This document shows positions 36,485 to 46,467 of a DNA stretch of 64,000 bases, piece after piece. The DNA comes from CALBPI01 sp039033995 (GTDB lineage Bacteria; Pseudomonadota; Gammaproteobacteria; Steroidobacterales; Woeseiaceae). The position numbers were made by a program, and so were the translations under genes. The notes beneath the pieces are model-generated. The model made no database searches. It was not told the DNA's origin and saw nothing but the letters and a program-made list of their open reading frames with translations. The DNA lies in NCBI GenBank assembly GCA_039033995.1, contig JBCCBP010000001.1, forward strand, positions 253,691 through 317,690. Reading direction: 5' to 3'. The stretch's first letter is position 1. The number at the start of each line of letters is the position of its first letter.

Positions 36485-37333
36485 CTATTCGCCCTCGACG
36501 AACCCAAAAATGTATCGCATCGCTTCATCGAATGTGCGCTGCCAGACTGAGAGCTCATGGTCGCCGTCGACGACGCGGAATTCGACGGCCTCAGGCTGAT
36601 GGTCGCGTAGCCTCTGGAATAGAACGGCGGCGTGGTAGGCGATGTCCAGGCCATCGTGGTCGCCGGAGTTAATGTATAGCGGCACGACCGTGTCTTGCTT
36701 CAGATAGGCCGGCAAAAACGCAGGGTAGTTTTGTGCGCGCCACAGTGCTGCGTCGAATACTTCGTCGTCGTCAATGTACGCCGGGTGCAAGTAAGCGGTG
36801 GAGCCTTCCGGCGGCAGGTCTTCGTACGATGCTGGTGATAGCGCGGCGCCAGCCGCGAACAGGTTCGGATACTTCAGAGAGTAGTTGACGGTCGCATAGC
36901 CGCCTGCAGATACGCCCGCCACGAGTCGACCCGCTCGGTCGGTTCGCGCGCGAAAGCGCTGTTCGATATACGGCAGCAAATCTTTGAAAAAGGCCGTTTC
37001 GGCGGGTTCGTTGCGCCCGTCGATCCACCAGCTGTTAGCCTCCGGCATCACCGCAATCAACGGTGGCAGTTGTCCGGCGTCGATCATACGATCGAAGGCT
37101 GTACCGACATCGAGATTAATCGACCAAAAGCCCGCGTCAGAAAACGAACCATGTAGCAGATACACAACGGGATACACTCGCTCGCTGTTCGCGTCATAGC
37201 CGTCTGGCAAATAGATCTGATAGCGGTAGTCCCGATCAAGGCGGTCGACAGGGAAGTTGTGGCTCGTGATCTCACCTGCGTTGCTGCGCAATGCGCTCAG
37301 CCAGAGTAGGGCCAAAACCAATGAGCGTGTCAT
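36485..37333 (-). CDS. Secreted esterase, esterase D/antigen 85 fold
   Basis: 282 residues with a signal peptide (MTRSLVLALLWLSALRSNAG). Alpha/beta-hydrolase with oxyanion region YLLHGSFSDAGFW, nucleophile Ser142 in GVSAGGY, Asp in NSGDHDGLD and His in DGDHELSVW, so a full triad is present. It overlaps the preceding esterase-fold gene by four bases (ATGA) and the following NTF2-like gene by adjacency. The substrate could be a short acyl ester or a ferric siderophore ester; nothing here decides. Confidence 0.82.
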   Translation of the reverse strand: MTRSLVLALLWLSALRSNAGEITSHNFPVDRLDRDYRYQIYLPDGYDANSERVYPVVYLLHGSFSDAGFWSINLDVGTAFDRMIDAGQLPPLIAVMPEANSWWIDGRNEPAETAFFKDLLPYIEQRFRARTDRAGRLVAGVSAGGYATVNYSLKYPNLFAAGAALSPASYEDLPPEGSTAYLHPAYIDDDEVFDAALWRAQNYPAFLPAYLKQDTVVPLYINSGDHDGLDIAYHAAVLFQRLRDHQPEAVEFRVVDGDHELSVWQRTFDEAMRYIFGFVEGE

Positions 37334-38382
37334 TCTGTTTCTCCAAATGTGAGGTGTGTGGCCAGGAACGGAATGACGTCGGTCTCAATGCGTCCGCCAG
37401 CGTCGAAGGTCTTATCGCCCCAGCCGCCGTTGTATTCCTCGGCCTCATGCGGGATACCATATTCGTTCAGTTTTCTTGTGTAGAACTGATTCGAGTACAC
37501 GTGATCCTGATTCCCGTCGTGTCGCCCCCAGTCGAACTTGAACGCGATCAGCGATTTTAGATTGTCGGCGAACCGTCCGACTTGCCGCTCGAGAAAGAAG
37601 CTGTCCTGAAGTTGATCAGTCAGCGCTGGGTCGATCACAAGTTTAGTGTCGATACGCGTCGCCGGCGGATCAAAGTAGAGGGGAGGCTTGTCCGGGTTCG
37701 GCAGGTTGGCCTGATAGATCGCCGTGAAAATCAATGATAGAAAATCGCCCTCCAGATCGGCAACACTGCGTGCATTTCCAAGCGTCGCCCAATTGGGCCT
37801 TGATTGCATCAGTGTATGCCCAAAGCCTGTCGCCACGGGGTGCATTGCGTAGACCACGCCGAATACATCGGGGTGGCGAGAAGCTATCCGTATCGCGCCG
37901 TAGCCGCCTGCCTGATAGCCGATGATCGCTCGCGATGCTCGCTCGTTACGTGTTCTGTAGTGTTCATCCACAAAAGGCACCAGTTCTTCGACCAGGAAAT
38001 CGCGCCAGCGACCCGTGACGGGCGAATTGGTAAATAACGAGCCTCCCGCCGGTGTATTGAAATCGGCGGTGACGATAATCAGCTCATCGAGACGACCCGC
38101 TGCAAAGGCGCGCTCGAAAGGCATGTGTCCTTGTTGTTGCGTAAAGAACGTATCCGCGTTTTCGAAAAACGTGTGCAGGAAATAGACAACGGGATAGTTG
38201 CGCTCTGATTTGTCGTAGCCAGGCGGCAGATAGATACGGACATCACGCGTCGCGGGAATACCGAGCACATTGTCCGCAATGTGTTCAGATGTGAGCTGCT
38301 GCGATTCAACTTGTCCCGTCGCAGCACTCGCTGTGCCGATGAGTAGCCCGAATAGCAGACAAAGCCGTTTGATTTGGTTCAT
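37330..38382 (-). CDS. Esterase-fold protein with lost catalytic Ser and His
   Basis: 350 residues with a signal peptide (cleavage near ASA-AT). It has the same fold as its neighbour (YLPPGYDKSERNYPVVYFLH, RDFLVEELVPFVDEHYR), but the nucleophile elbow reads GYQAGG: Gln157 stands where Ser belongs. The C-terminal motif that carries His in relatives reads GGWGDK (Trp321). Both codons (CAG, TGG) are clear in the sequence. Probably a binding or regulatory pseudo-enzyme, or an enzyme with another mechanism. It is the first gene of the operon with the active esterase, and it is divergent from padR. Confidence 0.75.
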   Translation of the reverse strand: MNQIKRLCLLFGLLIGTASAATGQVESQQLTSEHIADNVLGIPATRDVRIYLPPGYDKSERNYPVVYFLHTFFENADTFFTQQQGHMPFERAFAAGRLDELIIVTADFNTPAGGSLFTNSPVTGRWRDFLVEELVPFVDEHYRTRNERASRAIIGYQAGGYGAIRIASRHPDVFGVVYAMHPVATGFGHTLMQSRPNWATLGNARSVADLEGDFLSLIFTAIYQANLPNPDKPPLYFDPPATRIDTKLVIDPALTDQLQDSFFLERQVGRFADNLKSLIAFKFDWGRHDGNQDHVYSNQFYTRKLNEYGIPHEAEEYNGGWGDKTFDAGGRIETDVIPFLATHLTFGETE

Positions 38383-38426
38383 GATGTTCCCCTGAGGTCG
38401 CTGGTTGACGGCAGAAGCCTCTGTCC

Positions 38427-38451
38427 ATATATTCTACAAAATAAAATATAT
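38427..38451. promoter_or_regulatory. AT-rich inverted repeat, likely PadR operator
   Basis: ATATATT (38427-38433) and AATATAT (38445-38451) form an inverted repeat with 18-base centre spacing in the gap between the divergent padR and esterase-fold genes. It would also overlap promoter elements for one or both. Confidence 0.4.
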
Positions 38452-38466
38452 AGGAACGTTGGGTCG

Positions 38467-38796
38467 ATGGGCAAGCAGAAGTTCTTGGGAGAGTTCGAGA
38501 TGATCGTGCTGGCTGCGCTGCTGCGTCTCGACGACGACGCGTATGGTAGCCGTATCATCGATGTGATTGCTGAGCAGGCCGAACGCAATGTGTCGATCGG
38601 TGCACTCTACGCCACGTTGAAACGTCTGGAGCAAAAAGGTCTTGTCACCGTACGGCAAGGTGAGGCGACGGCTGTCCGTGGTGGTCGGGCGAAGCGCTAC
38701 TTCAAGATAACGGGTGAGGGGCAGCGACAAATGCAGCGGTCGTTGAACTCGCTGCGTAACTTGCTCGTGGGCACACCGATAGGCGCGGTGGGATGA
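38467..38796 (+). CDS. PadR-family transcriptional regulator
   Basis: 109 residues, starting MGKQKFLGEFEMIVLAALL, with the PadR winged helix: AYGSRIIDVIAEQ, VSIGALYATLKRLEQKGLV and the wing GGRAKRYFKITGEG. The ATG at 38467 was chosen by family start; the frame is open upstream through the promoter. Its stop overlaps the next gene as ATGA. Small PadR proteins of this type commonly control a neighbouring permease-prefix-domain transporter, and a shortened relative of that transporter follows. Confidence 0.85.
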   Translation: MGKQKFLGEFEMIVLAALLRLDDDAYGSRIIDVIAEQAERNVSIGALYATLKRLEQKGLVTVRQGEATAVRGGRAKRYFKITGEGQRQMQRSLNSLRNLLVGTPIGAVG

Positions 38797-39416
38797 GCGA
38801 GCTAGACCGTCAACCACCCAGGCTGGCCATGTTTCTGACCGCTCTGGCCGCCGGACCCATGCTGCGCGACGTTGTGCTCGGCGATTTGCACGAGCAGTTT
38901 GTCGCGCACCAACACAGCCGTGGCTGGTTCTGGTGGCAAGCGTTGCGTTCCATCGGATGGCTTACGTGGCTGCAGTGTTGTGAAGCGGGTCGCTGGCGGT
39001 GTGCCCAGATTGGGCTGACGGCCTCACTAAGCCTCGCACTGCTATGGCTATGGGAGCTGCGCGTCGCGCAGACCTGGTCATGGCCGATGGCGAAAACCTT
39101 GCTCGCCTGGTCCCCGTTGTCGGCCACGGCAACCTGCCAAACCTGTTACGCCATTCTGTATGTCATGCCACTCGCGTTTGTCGCTGCAATGACCGCGTTG
39201 GGCGGGCGCCTTCGTTCGGTGCGGCGTCTGCGACTACCGTTGGCGCTGCTCGGTATGGTCGCGCTGGTACCGGTCGTGTTCTATTGGTTCAGTCCGGGGC
39301 CATACGATGGCAATAAATTGTTCCGGCTCTGGCAGGCCGCATTGGTTGTCATGGCTGTTTTCAGCGTCGTTCTGATGCGCAGTCCGTCGCCACGACACCG
39401 ATTGGTCGATGCCTGA
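38793..39416 (+). CDS. Stand-alone permease-prefix-domain membrane protein
   Basis: 207 residues. Residues ~7-55 (PPRLAMFLTALAAGP, VVLGDLHEQFVAH, GWFWWQALRSI) match the permease prefix domain 2 found at the N-terminus of PadR-linked MacB-type permeases. Instead of the ~800-residue permease, four or five plain membrane helices follow. It is translationally coupled to padR. It may be a small target or partner of PadR rather than a transporter; no function is established. Confidence 0.65.
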   Translation: MSELDRQPPRLAMFLTALAAGPMLRDVVLGDLHEQFVAHQHSRGWFWWQALRSIGWLTWLQCCEAGRWRCAQIGLTASLSLALLWLWELRVAQTWSWPMAKTLLAWSPLSATATCQTCYAILYVMPLAFVAAMTALGGRLRSVRRLRLPLALLGMVALVPVVFYWFSPGPYDGNKLFRLWQAALVVMAVFSVVLMRSPSPRHRLVDA

Positions 39417-39561
39417 GCACTCGCCAAACGGACGCTGATTCGCATCGGTTTCGACACACGTCAGTTAACAATACCTGGATTCAACCGCGTATTTCCCGGC
39501 CGTTCAGCGGATTTGTGGTATTTTTCGACGCTGCTAGGTCACAACAACAACTGGAATACCA

Positions 39562-41094
39562 ATGAGTCAATCTACCGACGCAGCGCAGTCGGCGCACGCT
39601 GACGCGGTCAATACGGGATTTTTCGGGCACCCCACGGGCCTCAAAACGCTGTTCTTCACCGAAATGTGGGAGCGCATGAGCTATTACGGGCTGCGGGGGT
39701 TGCTCGTTTTGTTCATGACGACAGCGCTGCAGTCGGGCGGATTGGAAATGTCGGTAGCCACGGCGACCGCGATCTATGCGCTGTACACCGCCTTCGTTTA
39801 TTTCATGGGTCTTCCGGGCGGGTGGATTGCGGATCGCTTGATCGGTGGTCAGCGCGCTGTTTGGTATGGCGGCATCATCATCATGTGCGGCCACATCGTG
39901 CTCGCGATACCAAACAATGACACCTTTTTCATTGGTCTGATTCTTGTCGTGCTCGGTACGGGTCTGCTGAAACCGAACATCAGCGCGCTCGTGGGGCAAT
40001 TGTATCCGGCGTCCGACGTGCGCCGGGACAGTGGCTATGCCTTGTATTACATGGGTATCAATATCGGTTCGCTCATCGGTTACACCGTGTGTGGCCTGCT
40101 GGCCGAGAAAGTTGGCTGGCATTGGGGTTTTGGTGCCGCCGCCGTCGGCATGGCATTCGGTCTGATTCAGTACCAACGCACGCTGGATAATTTGCAGGGA
40201 CATGGCTCTGCGCCGACCGCGCCATTGACCGACTCGGGTGCGAAACGCAGTTGGACCATCATTGTGGCGTTTCTTGTGGGACTGGTTGTTATCACTGGTC
40301 TCATCATGAGCGGCATCATGAGTCTCGATCCGCAACGCTTCGCCGGTTATGTCGCGATCGTGTTCACGGCGTTTTTCTTCATCTACTTTGGATTCATTTT
40401 CTTTTTCGGCAATCTGACCGCCGTGGAAAAGAAAGGCATGCTCGCGCTGCTACTGGTTTGTATCGCATCTGCTGTATTCTGGTCAGGCTTCGAGCAAGCC
40501 GGTTCGTCGCTGAACCTATTCGGACGCGATTACACCGATCGCGTTATTGGTTCTTTTGAGATTCCGACCACCTGGCTGCAGAACGCGAATCCGTTCTTCA
40601 TCATCACGCTGTCACCATTCTTCGCGGCATTCTGGATCTGGCTCGGCAAGCGGATGATTTCATCGGCCTACGGTATTAAGTGCGCCGTCGGCATGATGAT
40701 CATGGCGAGCGGCTTTATCATCATGTATTTTGCTGCACAGATTGCGGCCGAAGGCCTGAAGGCGGCGCCTTATTGGCTGGTCATGACGTACTTCGTACAT
40801 ACTGTCGGTGAACTGGTTCTGAGCCCGGTCGCTTTGAGCGCGGTCAGCAAGCTGTCGCCGAAACGCTTTGCCGGACAGATGATGGGCGTGTTTGTGTTGA
40901 CCTATTCGATCGGCAATATCATCGCTGGCATTTTCGCGGGTAACTTTGACCCGGAAAACGTCTCACAAATGCCCGCCCTGTTTATGCAGATCGTCAAGTT
41001 CAGCGTCGGTATTGGCATCGTGCTGTTCGTCCTTGCCTGGTTTACCAAGAACTGGGAAACGGAGGTGCAGGAATCGAAGGCCAATGAGACGTGA
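39562..41094 (+). CDS. Peptide:proton symporter, POT/PTR family
   Basis: 510 residues and about 12-14 membrane helices. The proton-coupling motif EMWERMSYYG (ExxER) lies in the first helix, and FxYxGxNIG appears as YYMGINIGSL in the fifth. These features and the length fit di/tripeptide symporters (DtpA-like) of the inner membrane. It is a single-gene unit ended by a strong terminator at 41116. A 145-base gap separates it from the padR pair; no operator was identified. Confidence 0.9.
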   Translation: MSQSTDAAQSAHADAVNTGFFGHPTGLKTLFFTEMWERMSYYGLRGLLVLFMTTALQSGGLEMSVATATAIYALYTAFVYFMGLPGGWIADRLIGGQRAVWYGGIIIMCGHIVLAIPNNDTFFIGLILVVLGTGLLKPNISALVGQLYPASDVRRDSGYALYYMGINIGSLIGYTVCGLLAEKVGWHWGFGAAAVGMAFGLIQYQRTLDNLQGHGSAPTAPLTDSGAKRSWTIIVAFLVGLVVITGLIMSGIMSLDPQRFAGYVAIVFTAFFFIYFGFIFFFGNLTAVEKKGMLALLLVCIASAVFWSGFEQAGSSLNLFGRDYTDRVIGSFEIPTTWLQNANPFFIITLSPFFAAFWIWLGKRMISSAYGIKCAVGMMIMASGFIIMYFAAQIAAEGLKAAPYWLVMTYFVHTVGELVLSPVALSAVSKLSPKRFAGQMMGVFVLTYSIGNIIAGIFAGNFDPENVSQMPALFMQIVKFSVGIGIVLFVLAWFTKNWETEVQESKANET

Positions 41095-41115
41095 TGCGTG
41101 CTCGCTAGTGTTCTG

Positions 41116-41147
41116 AAAAGCCCTGCCGATTGGCGGGGCTTTTTTTT
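41116..41147 (+). terminator. Rho-independent terminator after the peptide symporter
   Basis: AGCCCTGCC and GGCGGGGCT pair (one G-T) around GATT, with A residues before and eight Ts after the stem. It lies 22 bases after the stop and could also serve the convergent arsenic operon. Confidence 0.85.
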
Positions 41148-41151
41148 GCGG

Positions 41152-42209
<1,058 letters not shown>

Positions 42210-42213
<4 letters not shown>

Positions 42214-42620
42214 AGCAAGACGGTTTCGATTTGTGATTTCAATTGCATAAACGCGGCATCAAACGCGGCGTCGATTTCTTCCGCACTGCCGGTCACTTTA
42301 GCCGGGTCCGGTGTGCTCCAGTGCAGACGTTCAAAGTCGCCCGCGAAAGCCGGACAGGTCTCGCTGGCTGCGTTGTCGCATACCGTAACGACGTAATCGA
42401 AGGGTATGTCGGTAAACTCATCCCAGGATTGGCTGCGCGGCTCACCGGGGTCTATGCCATGACGCTGCAGTGTTTCAATCGATTTCGGATGGACAAAGCC
42501 TGTCGGCGTACTGCCGGCACTGACCGCGCTGAAGCGGTCGTTGCCCAGCGCATTAATCAACGCTTCGGCCATCACGGATCGGCAAGAGTTGCCGGTACAC
42601 AAAACCAGGACTTGTTGCAT
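42210..42620 (-). CDS. arsC: Arsenate reductase, low-MW phosphatase type
   Basis: 136 residues; reduces arsenate to arsenite for export by Acr3. The phosphate-loop signature is CTGNSCRS with nucleophile Cys8 and Cys13, and the downstream Cys pair is in VTVCDNAASETCPAF, as in thioredoxin-linked ArsC. General acid Asp lies in STPDPA. The operon order and overlaps support the call. Confidence 0.93.
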
Positions 42621-42691
42621 AAGTGAGTCTCGAAGTGCTGCTATCGCCTAGCCTGCAATGCTCGCGGCTATTGATGACGATTTGATGACAG

Positions 42692-43045
42692 TCACGCGCA
42701 GCAAGCTTTGAGTTCAATCACCGCATCGCCGGTAGCCGCGTCTTCCCGCACCTCGGTGAACGCTTCGCTGCAGCAGTCCTTGGCGACGAACGTCAGCAGT
42801 GCCTGGGTCAATGCGAAGTTGGCACTGTAGATAATTGACCGACCCTCGCGGCGGGACGACACGACACCGGAGTTCGATAAGTGATTCAGGTGGAACGACA
42901 TCGTGTTGTGCGGTGTGCCGAGCGCTTCGCTGATCTTGCCGGCCGGCAGCCCGCCGGGCCCTGCCTTGACCAATAATCGGAACGCGCGAAGACGGGTTTC
43001 TTGTGACAGCGTGTCGAACACACGCACAGCCTGCTGAATATCCAT
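42692..43045 (-). CDS. arsR: ArsR-family arsenic-responsive repressor
   Basis: 117 residues: winged helix ETRLRAFRLLVKAG, LPAGKISEALGTPHNTMSFHLNHLSNSGVV, REGRSIIYSA. Cys pairs lie in AKDCCSEAF and at the C-terminus KACCA, a common As(III)-sensing position in this ArsR subgroup, rather than the ELCVCD helix site of the E. coli protein. It is 71 bases upstream of arsC on the same strand. Confidence 0.9.
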   Translation of the reverse strand: MDIQQAVRVFDTLSQETRLRAFRLLVKAGPGGLPAGKISEALGTPHNTMSFHLNHLSNSGVVSSRREGRSIIYSANFALTQALLTFVAKDCCSEAFTEVREDAATGDAVIELKACCA

Positions 43046-43147
43046 ATTTCCAGAATAGTTGACGTTTATGCTGCTTTCAATCTCTTCTCTGCTGTCGGAA
43101 AGGTTGTCGCGTCAACCGTGTCCCTGGCTGTCAGAAACTTTGCAGGG

Positions 43148-45807
43148 CTATTCGGATGCGTTGACGCGCAGACTCAGCGCATGAGCTGCGATGGTTTCTT
43201 CGTGATCATCGCCGAGAATTTTTCGTAGTGCGGGCAAGGCTTGCGATGAATCACTGGCTGCTCCGGCAATATCGCCGCGTGCTTCGCGAATCTCCGCTCG
43301 ATGGGCGTAAGCACGCGCAACATCGATACTGTCGGCTGGATCGCCGACGGCCCGAGTCTTGACTCGAGTGATTGCCTGATCGGCAAAGCTCTCGGCAACC
43401 TCCCACTCACCGCGCGTTTGGTAGAGTTGCGCGCCCTCAATGATGGTCGAAATCAACTGGGCACCATACTCGGCTCTCGGGTAGTCGAGCTCATCCAGCA
43501 ACACTTGTAGCGCATCGACCGCACGGTCGAGTTGACCGGCATCACGATAGACTTTGACTCGGAGGACCTCTGCGCCTCGGGTGACGCTGAGTACCGCATT
43601 TTGATTGTCTGCCGCGTACTCCCTTATCCTATCGAGATGCATCAACGCTGTATCGTGTTCGCCGAGGCTCAGTGCGCTGCGCGCGAGTCCCAGATCCGCA
43701 ATGGCGGCACTGGGTCGGTCTCCCGAAGCTTCGGCCACTCTCATCGCTTCTTCATATAAAGGCAGGGACTCGTCTATCCGTCCTGCTCTTGCCAGTGTTT
43801 GTGCATACTGACCCAGAAAACCCGCTGAGCCGCGCTGTTCATAATCGGTAGCGCGGATGCGTTGTATGAGGTCCTCCCACGTGGCGAGTGCCTCAGGCAA
43901 GCGCCCAACAGATACCAATGTCACCGCTTTATTTGCAGAGACCCTCAAATACCCCAGTGACTGACCGCGACCGTTGGCGATGAGTAGTGCGCGTGTTTCG
44001 TCGAGCGTGTCGATGGCGTCCTGCATCCGTTCGGCATTGAAATACAGCTGTGCAATGTAGCCGAGTACCGGTCCACGCACATCCACTGACGCTGACTGCT
44101 CGATGGCGATCACATTCGCTTCTTGCATTAACGCAAGTGCTTGATCGGTGTCGCCGGAGCGCGCCGCGTCACGGGCTAACATCCGTAGGCAATCAACACT
44201 GGCTTCTAGAGAGGGACTGCTCAGCGTTGAATACAACTGACTGGCCTCGGTGAAATAACGCGTTGCCTTGGCGGAGTCGCGAGCGCCGACCGCGCCACTC
44301 AGGCGGCAGAGTGCCGCGGCCTGTAACGCGAAGTCCTGCTGGCGCGCCGCTGCCTCTGCCGCCTGCTCCAGCAATGCGATCTGCTTGTCCGACTCCCTGA
44401 GTCGCGCATACCGTCTCGCCATCTCGTACAGCGTGTAGGGCATGAAAGGACTGTCGATATCGTATTGTTGTTGCAGCAGCGCGGTGCCGCGATCGAGTAG
44501 CTCCAGTGATGTCATCGGCTGATCGTTGAGTTGATCGACCAAACCACCGAAAAACTCGTTGCTGGCGCGCGTGCGTTGCTGCTCAGCGAGCACCGCATCA
44601 CGTTGCCGGGCGGCCTCTGTCGCCTGCCATATTGCAATAGCGGTGATGGCAATCAGCATGCTGGCGGTGGCGACGGCGACCCCGACTGCACGCGCGTTAC
44701 GACGCAGAAAGCGACTCGCTCGATACCATGCGGTGGGCTCCTGCGCATCGACCGGGCGACCCGCTAGATAAGCGCGTATATCACGCGCAAAACTGTCGAT
44801 CGACGCGTAGCGATCGTCGGCCTGTCGAGAGAGTGCTTTGTTGATGATTGCATCGATGTCCGGGTGAAGCTCCGGCGCCAACAGGCTTGGTGGCGGGGGG
44901 TTCGTGTTTCTCGCGTGTTCGATTGTGGCGGCCAAACTGAGGCCATCAAAACGATGGGTAGATGCCCGGTCAGTAGCACATAGGCCAGTACTCCCAGCGA
45001 ATAGACATCGGTCGTGACATTCACGACCTCGCCACACAGCATTTCAGGGCTGGCAAATGCCGGTGTTACCGGACGATGTGCCAACTGCGTGAGATTGCGG
45101 TCATTGTGCTCCGGTTCGACAAAGGCCGCGATACCGAAATCCAGTAAACGTACCCGACCGGTCTGGTCGACCAGCACATTGTTCGGTTTGAGGTCTCTGT
45201 GGATGACCAGATTTCGGTGCGCGTATTGCAACGCGTCAGCAATATCCAGGAGCAACGCGAGGCGCGCTTTCACCGACAGGGCATGCTGTTCGCAATACAC
45301 GTCGATAGGAACACCATCGACGAATTCCATAACAAAATACGGCAGCCCATCATCACCTACGCCGCCGTCCAGCAAGCCGGCGATGTTGTCATGCGATAAC
45401 TGCGCGAGTATCTGCCGTTCACGCACGAACCGCTCGCGTGATATCTCGCTGCTCATCCCAAATGGCAAAAGCTTGACGGCGGCTTGCTTGTCGAAAGCAC
45501 CATCAGCACGCTCAGCAAGGTGGACGGTGCCCATGCCGCCCTGGCCAATACATCTGAGTAACCGCCATTGGCCAACAAGACGGCCCTCGTACTCTTCGCC
45601 GTCGAAATAGGTTAGCGCGGACAGACTGACGCGCTCGACCATGTCATCAAAATACGCATCGCTTTGGCTCGCGGCGTCGAGTAACGTTGAGACTTCGTCG
45701 AACAGTGCGTTATCGCCGCCACACTGTGTTGTCAGAAATGCCTGTCGAGCATTCGGTGCCAGTGCGAGTGCTTCGGAGAATAGGCGGCTGGCGCGCTCGG
45801 ATATCAT
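43148..45807 (-). pseudogene. Ser/Thr kinase with TPR domain, split by a -1 frameshift
   Basis: The first part (45807 to about 44950) holds a full N-lobe and catalytic core: GQGGMG (88-93), Lys112, HRDLKPNN (203-210), DFG (223-225), TTDVYSLGVLAYVLLTGHLP. The frame then breaks at a run of four T residues on the minus strand (44948-44951). The second part (open from 45037 to 43148) continues in the -1 frame with FDGLSLAATIEHARN, a membrane helix (VGVAVATASMLIAITAIAIW) and TPRs. One added T restores a single frame of 886 residues, close to the 891 of the kinase at 15545. The start is ATG 45807, four bases after the sigma factor stop. True loss or sequencing error cannot be told apart here. Confidence 0.8.
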
Positions 45808-45811
45808 CGCG

Positions 45812-46372
45812 CTACTGCGTGCCCAGTTCACGGAATACCCAGGCGCTGACCAGCGCCCAGTGACGCTTGACCGTCGCCGGCGAGATGTCGAGGGCTCGGG
45901 CTGTCTCCGCGATCGTCATGCCCGCGAAGACTCGGTACTCAAATAGTCGGCAAAACGTGGGGTTTTCGGATTCCAGACGCTGCAGCACCCGGTCGATCTC
46001 AAGTAGCTCGTCGAGCGAATGGGATTGGCTGCCAGCAACACTGCCGAGTGTGAGATGGTCGGCGCCGCGACCGCGCTTTGCGGTCGCCATGCGTTCCGCG
46101 TAACTGACCAGCACCTGACGCATTGCCTTTGCCGCGGTCGCAAAGAAATGCTCCCGGTTGTTGAACGCCAATGATTGTCCGTCGGCAAGCTTGAGATACG
46201 CTTCATTGATCAGCGCCGATGTGTCGAGGGTATGGTTGCCAGACCAGCGCCGGCGCTGCGATCGCGCAAGGCTGCGGAGTTGTTGATACACGGCGGTAAA
46301 CAACGCATCGTTTGCAGGGCGATCGCCGCTCGCTGCGGCCGCAAGCAACTTCGTAATGTCCGACTCTGCCAA
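45812..46372 (-). CDS. ECF sigma factor, TIGR02999/Sigma70_ECF type (second copy)
   Basis: 186 residues. Region 2 at ~9-100 (HTLDTSALINEAYLKL, FFATAAKAMRQVLVSYAERM) and region 4 at ~130-180 (YRVFAGMTIAETARALDISPATVKRHW). Residues 48, 51 and 52 are Thr, Thr and Ser at the place of the usual acidic region 2.2 residues. It lies between the Calx-beta lipoprotein gene (95 bases upstream) and the kinase gene (4 bases downstream) on the same strand, so the kinase is almost surely its partner. Confidence 0.9.
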   Translation of the reverse strand: MAESDITKLLAAAASGDRPANDALFTAVYQQLRSLARSQRRRWSGNHTLDTSALINEAYLKLADGQSLAFNNREHFFATAAKAMRQVLVSYAERMATAKRGRGADHLTLGSVAGSQSHSLDELLEIDRVLQRLESENPTFCRLFEYRVFAGMTIAETARALDISPATVKRHWALVSAWVFRELGTQ

Positions 46373-46467
46373 GCTCGCACCTCGCCGACCGTGCGTCGGC
46401 CCGGGAGAACCCGGCTAACGCGATCGGAACCAGAACAGTGGCACGAGCTTAGCATGAGTCGCGTGGC

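Noticed and set aside
44940..44965. Programmed -1 frameshift in the second kinase
   Set aside because: The site (C GTT TTG) is not a canonical X XXY YYZ slippery heptamer and no strong downstream structure was seen; a one-base indel is simpler.
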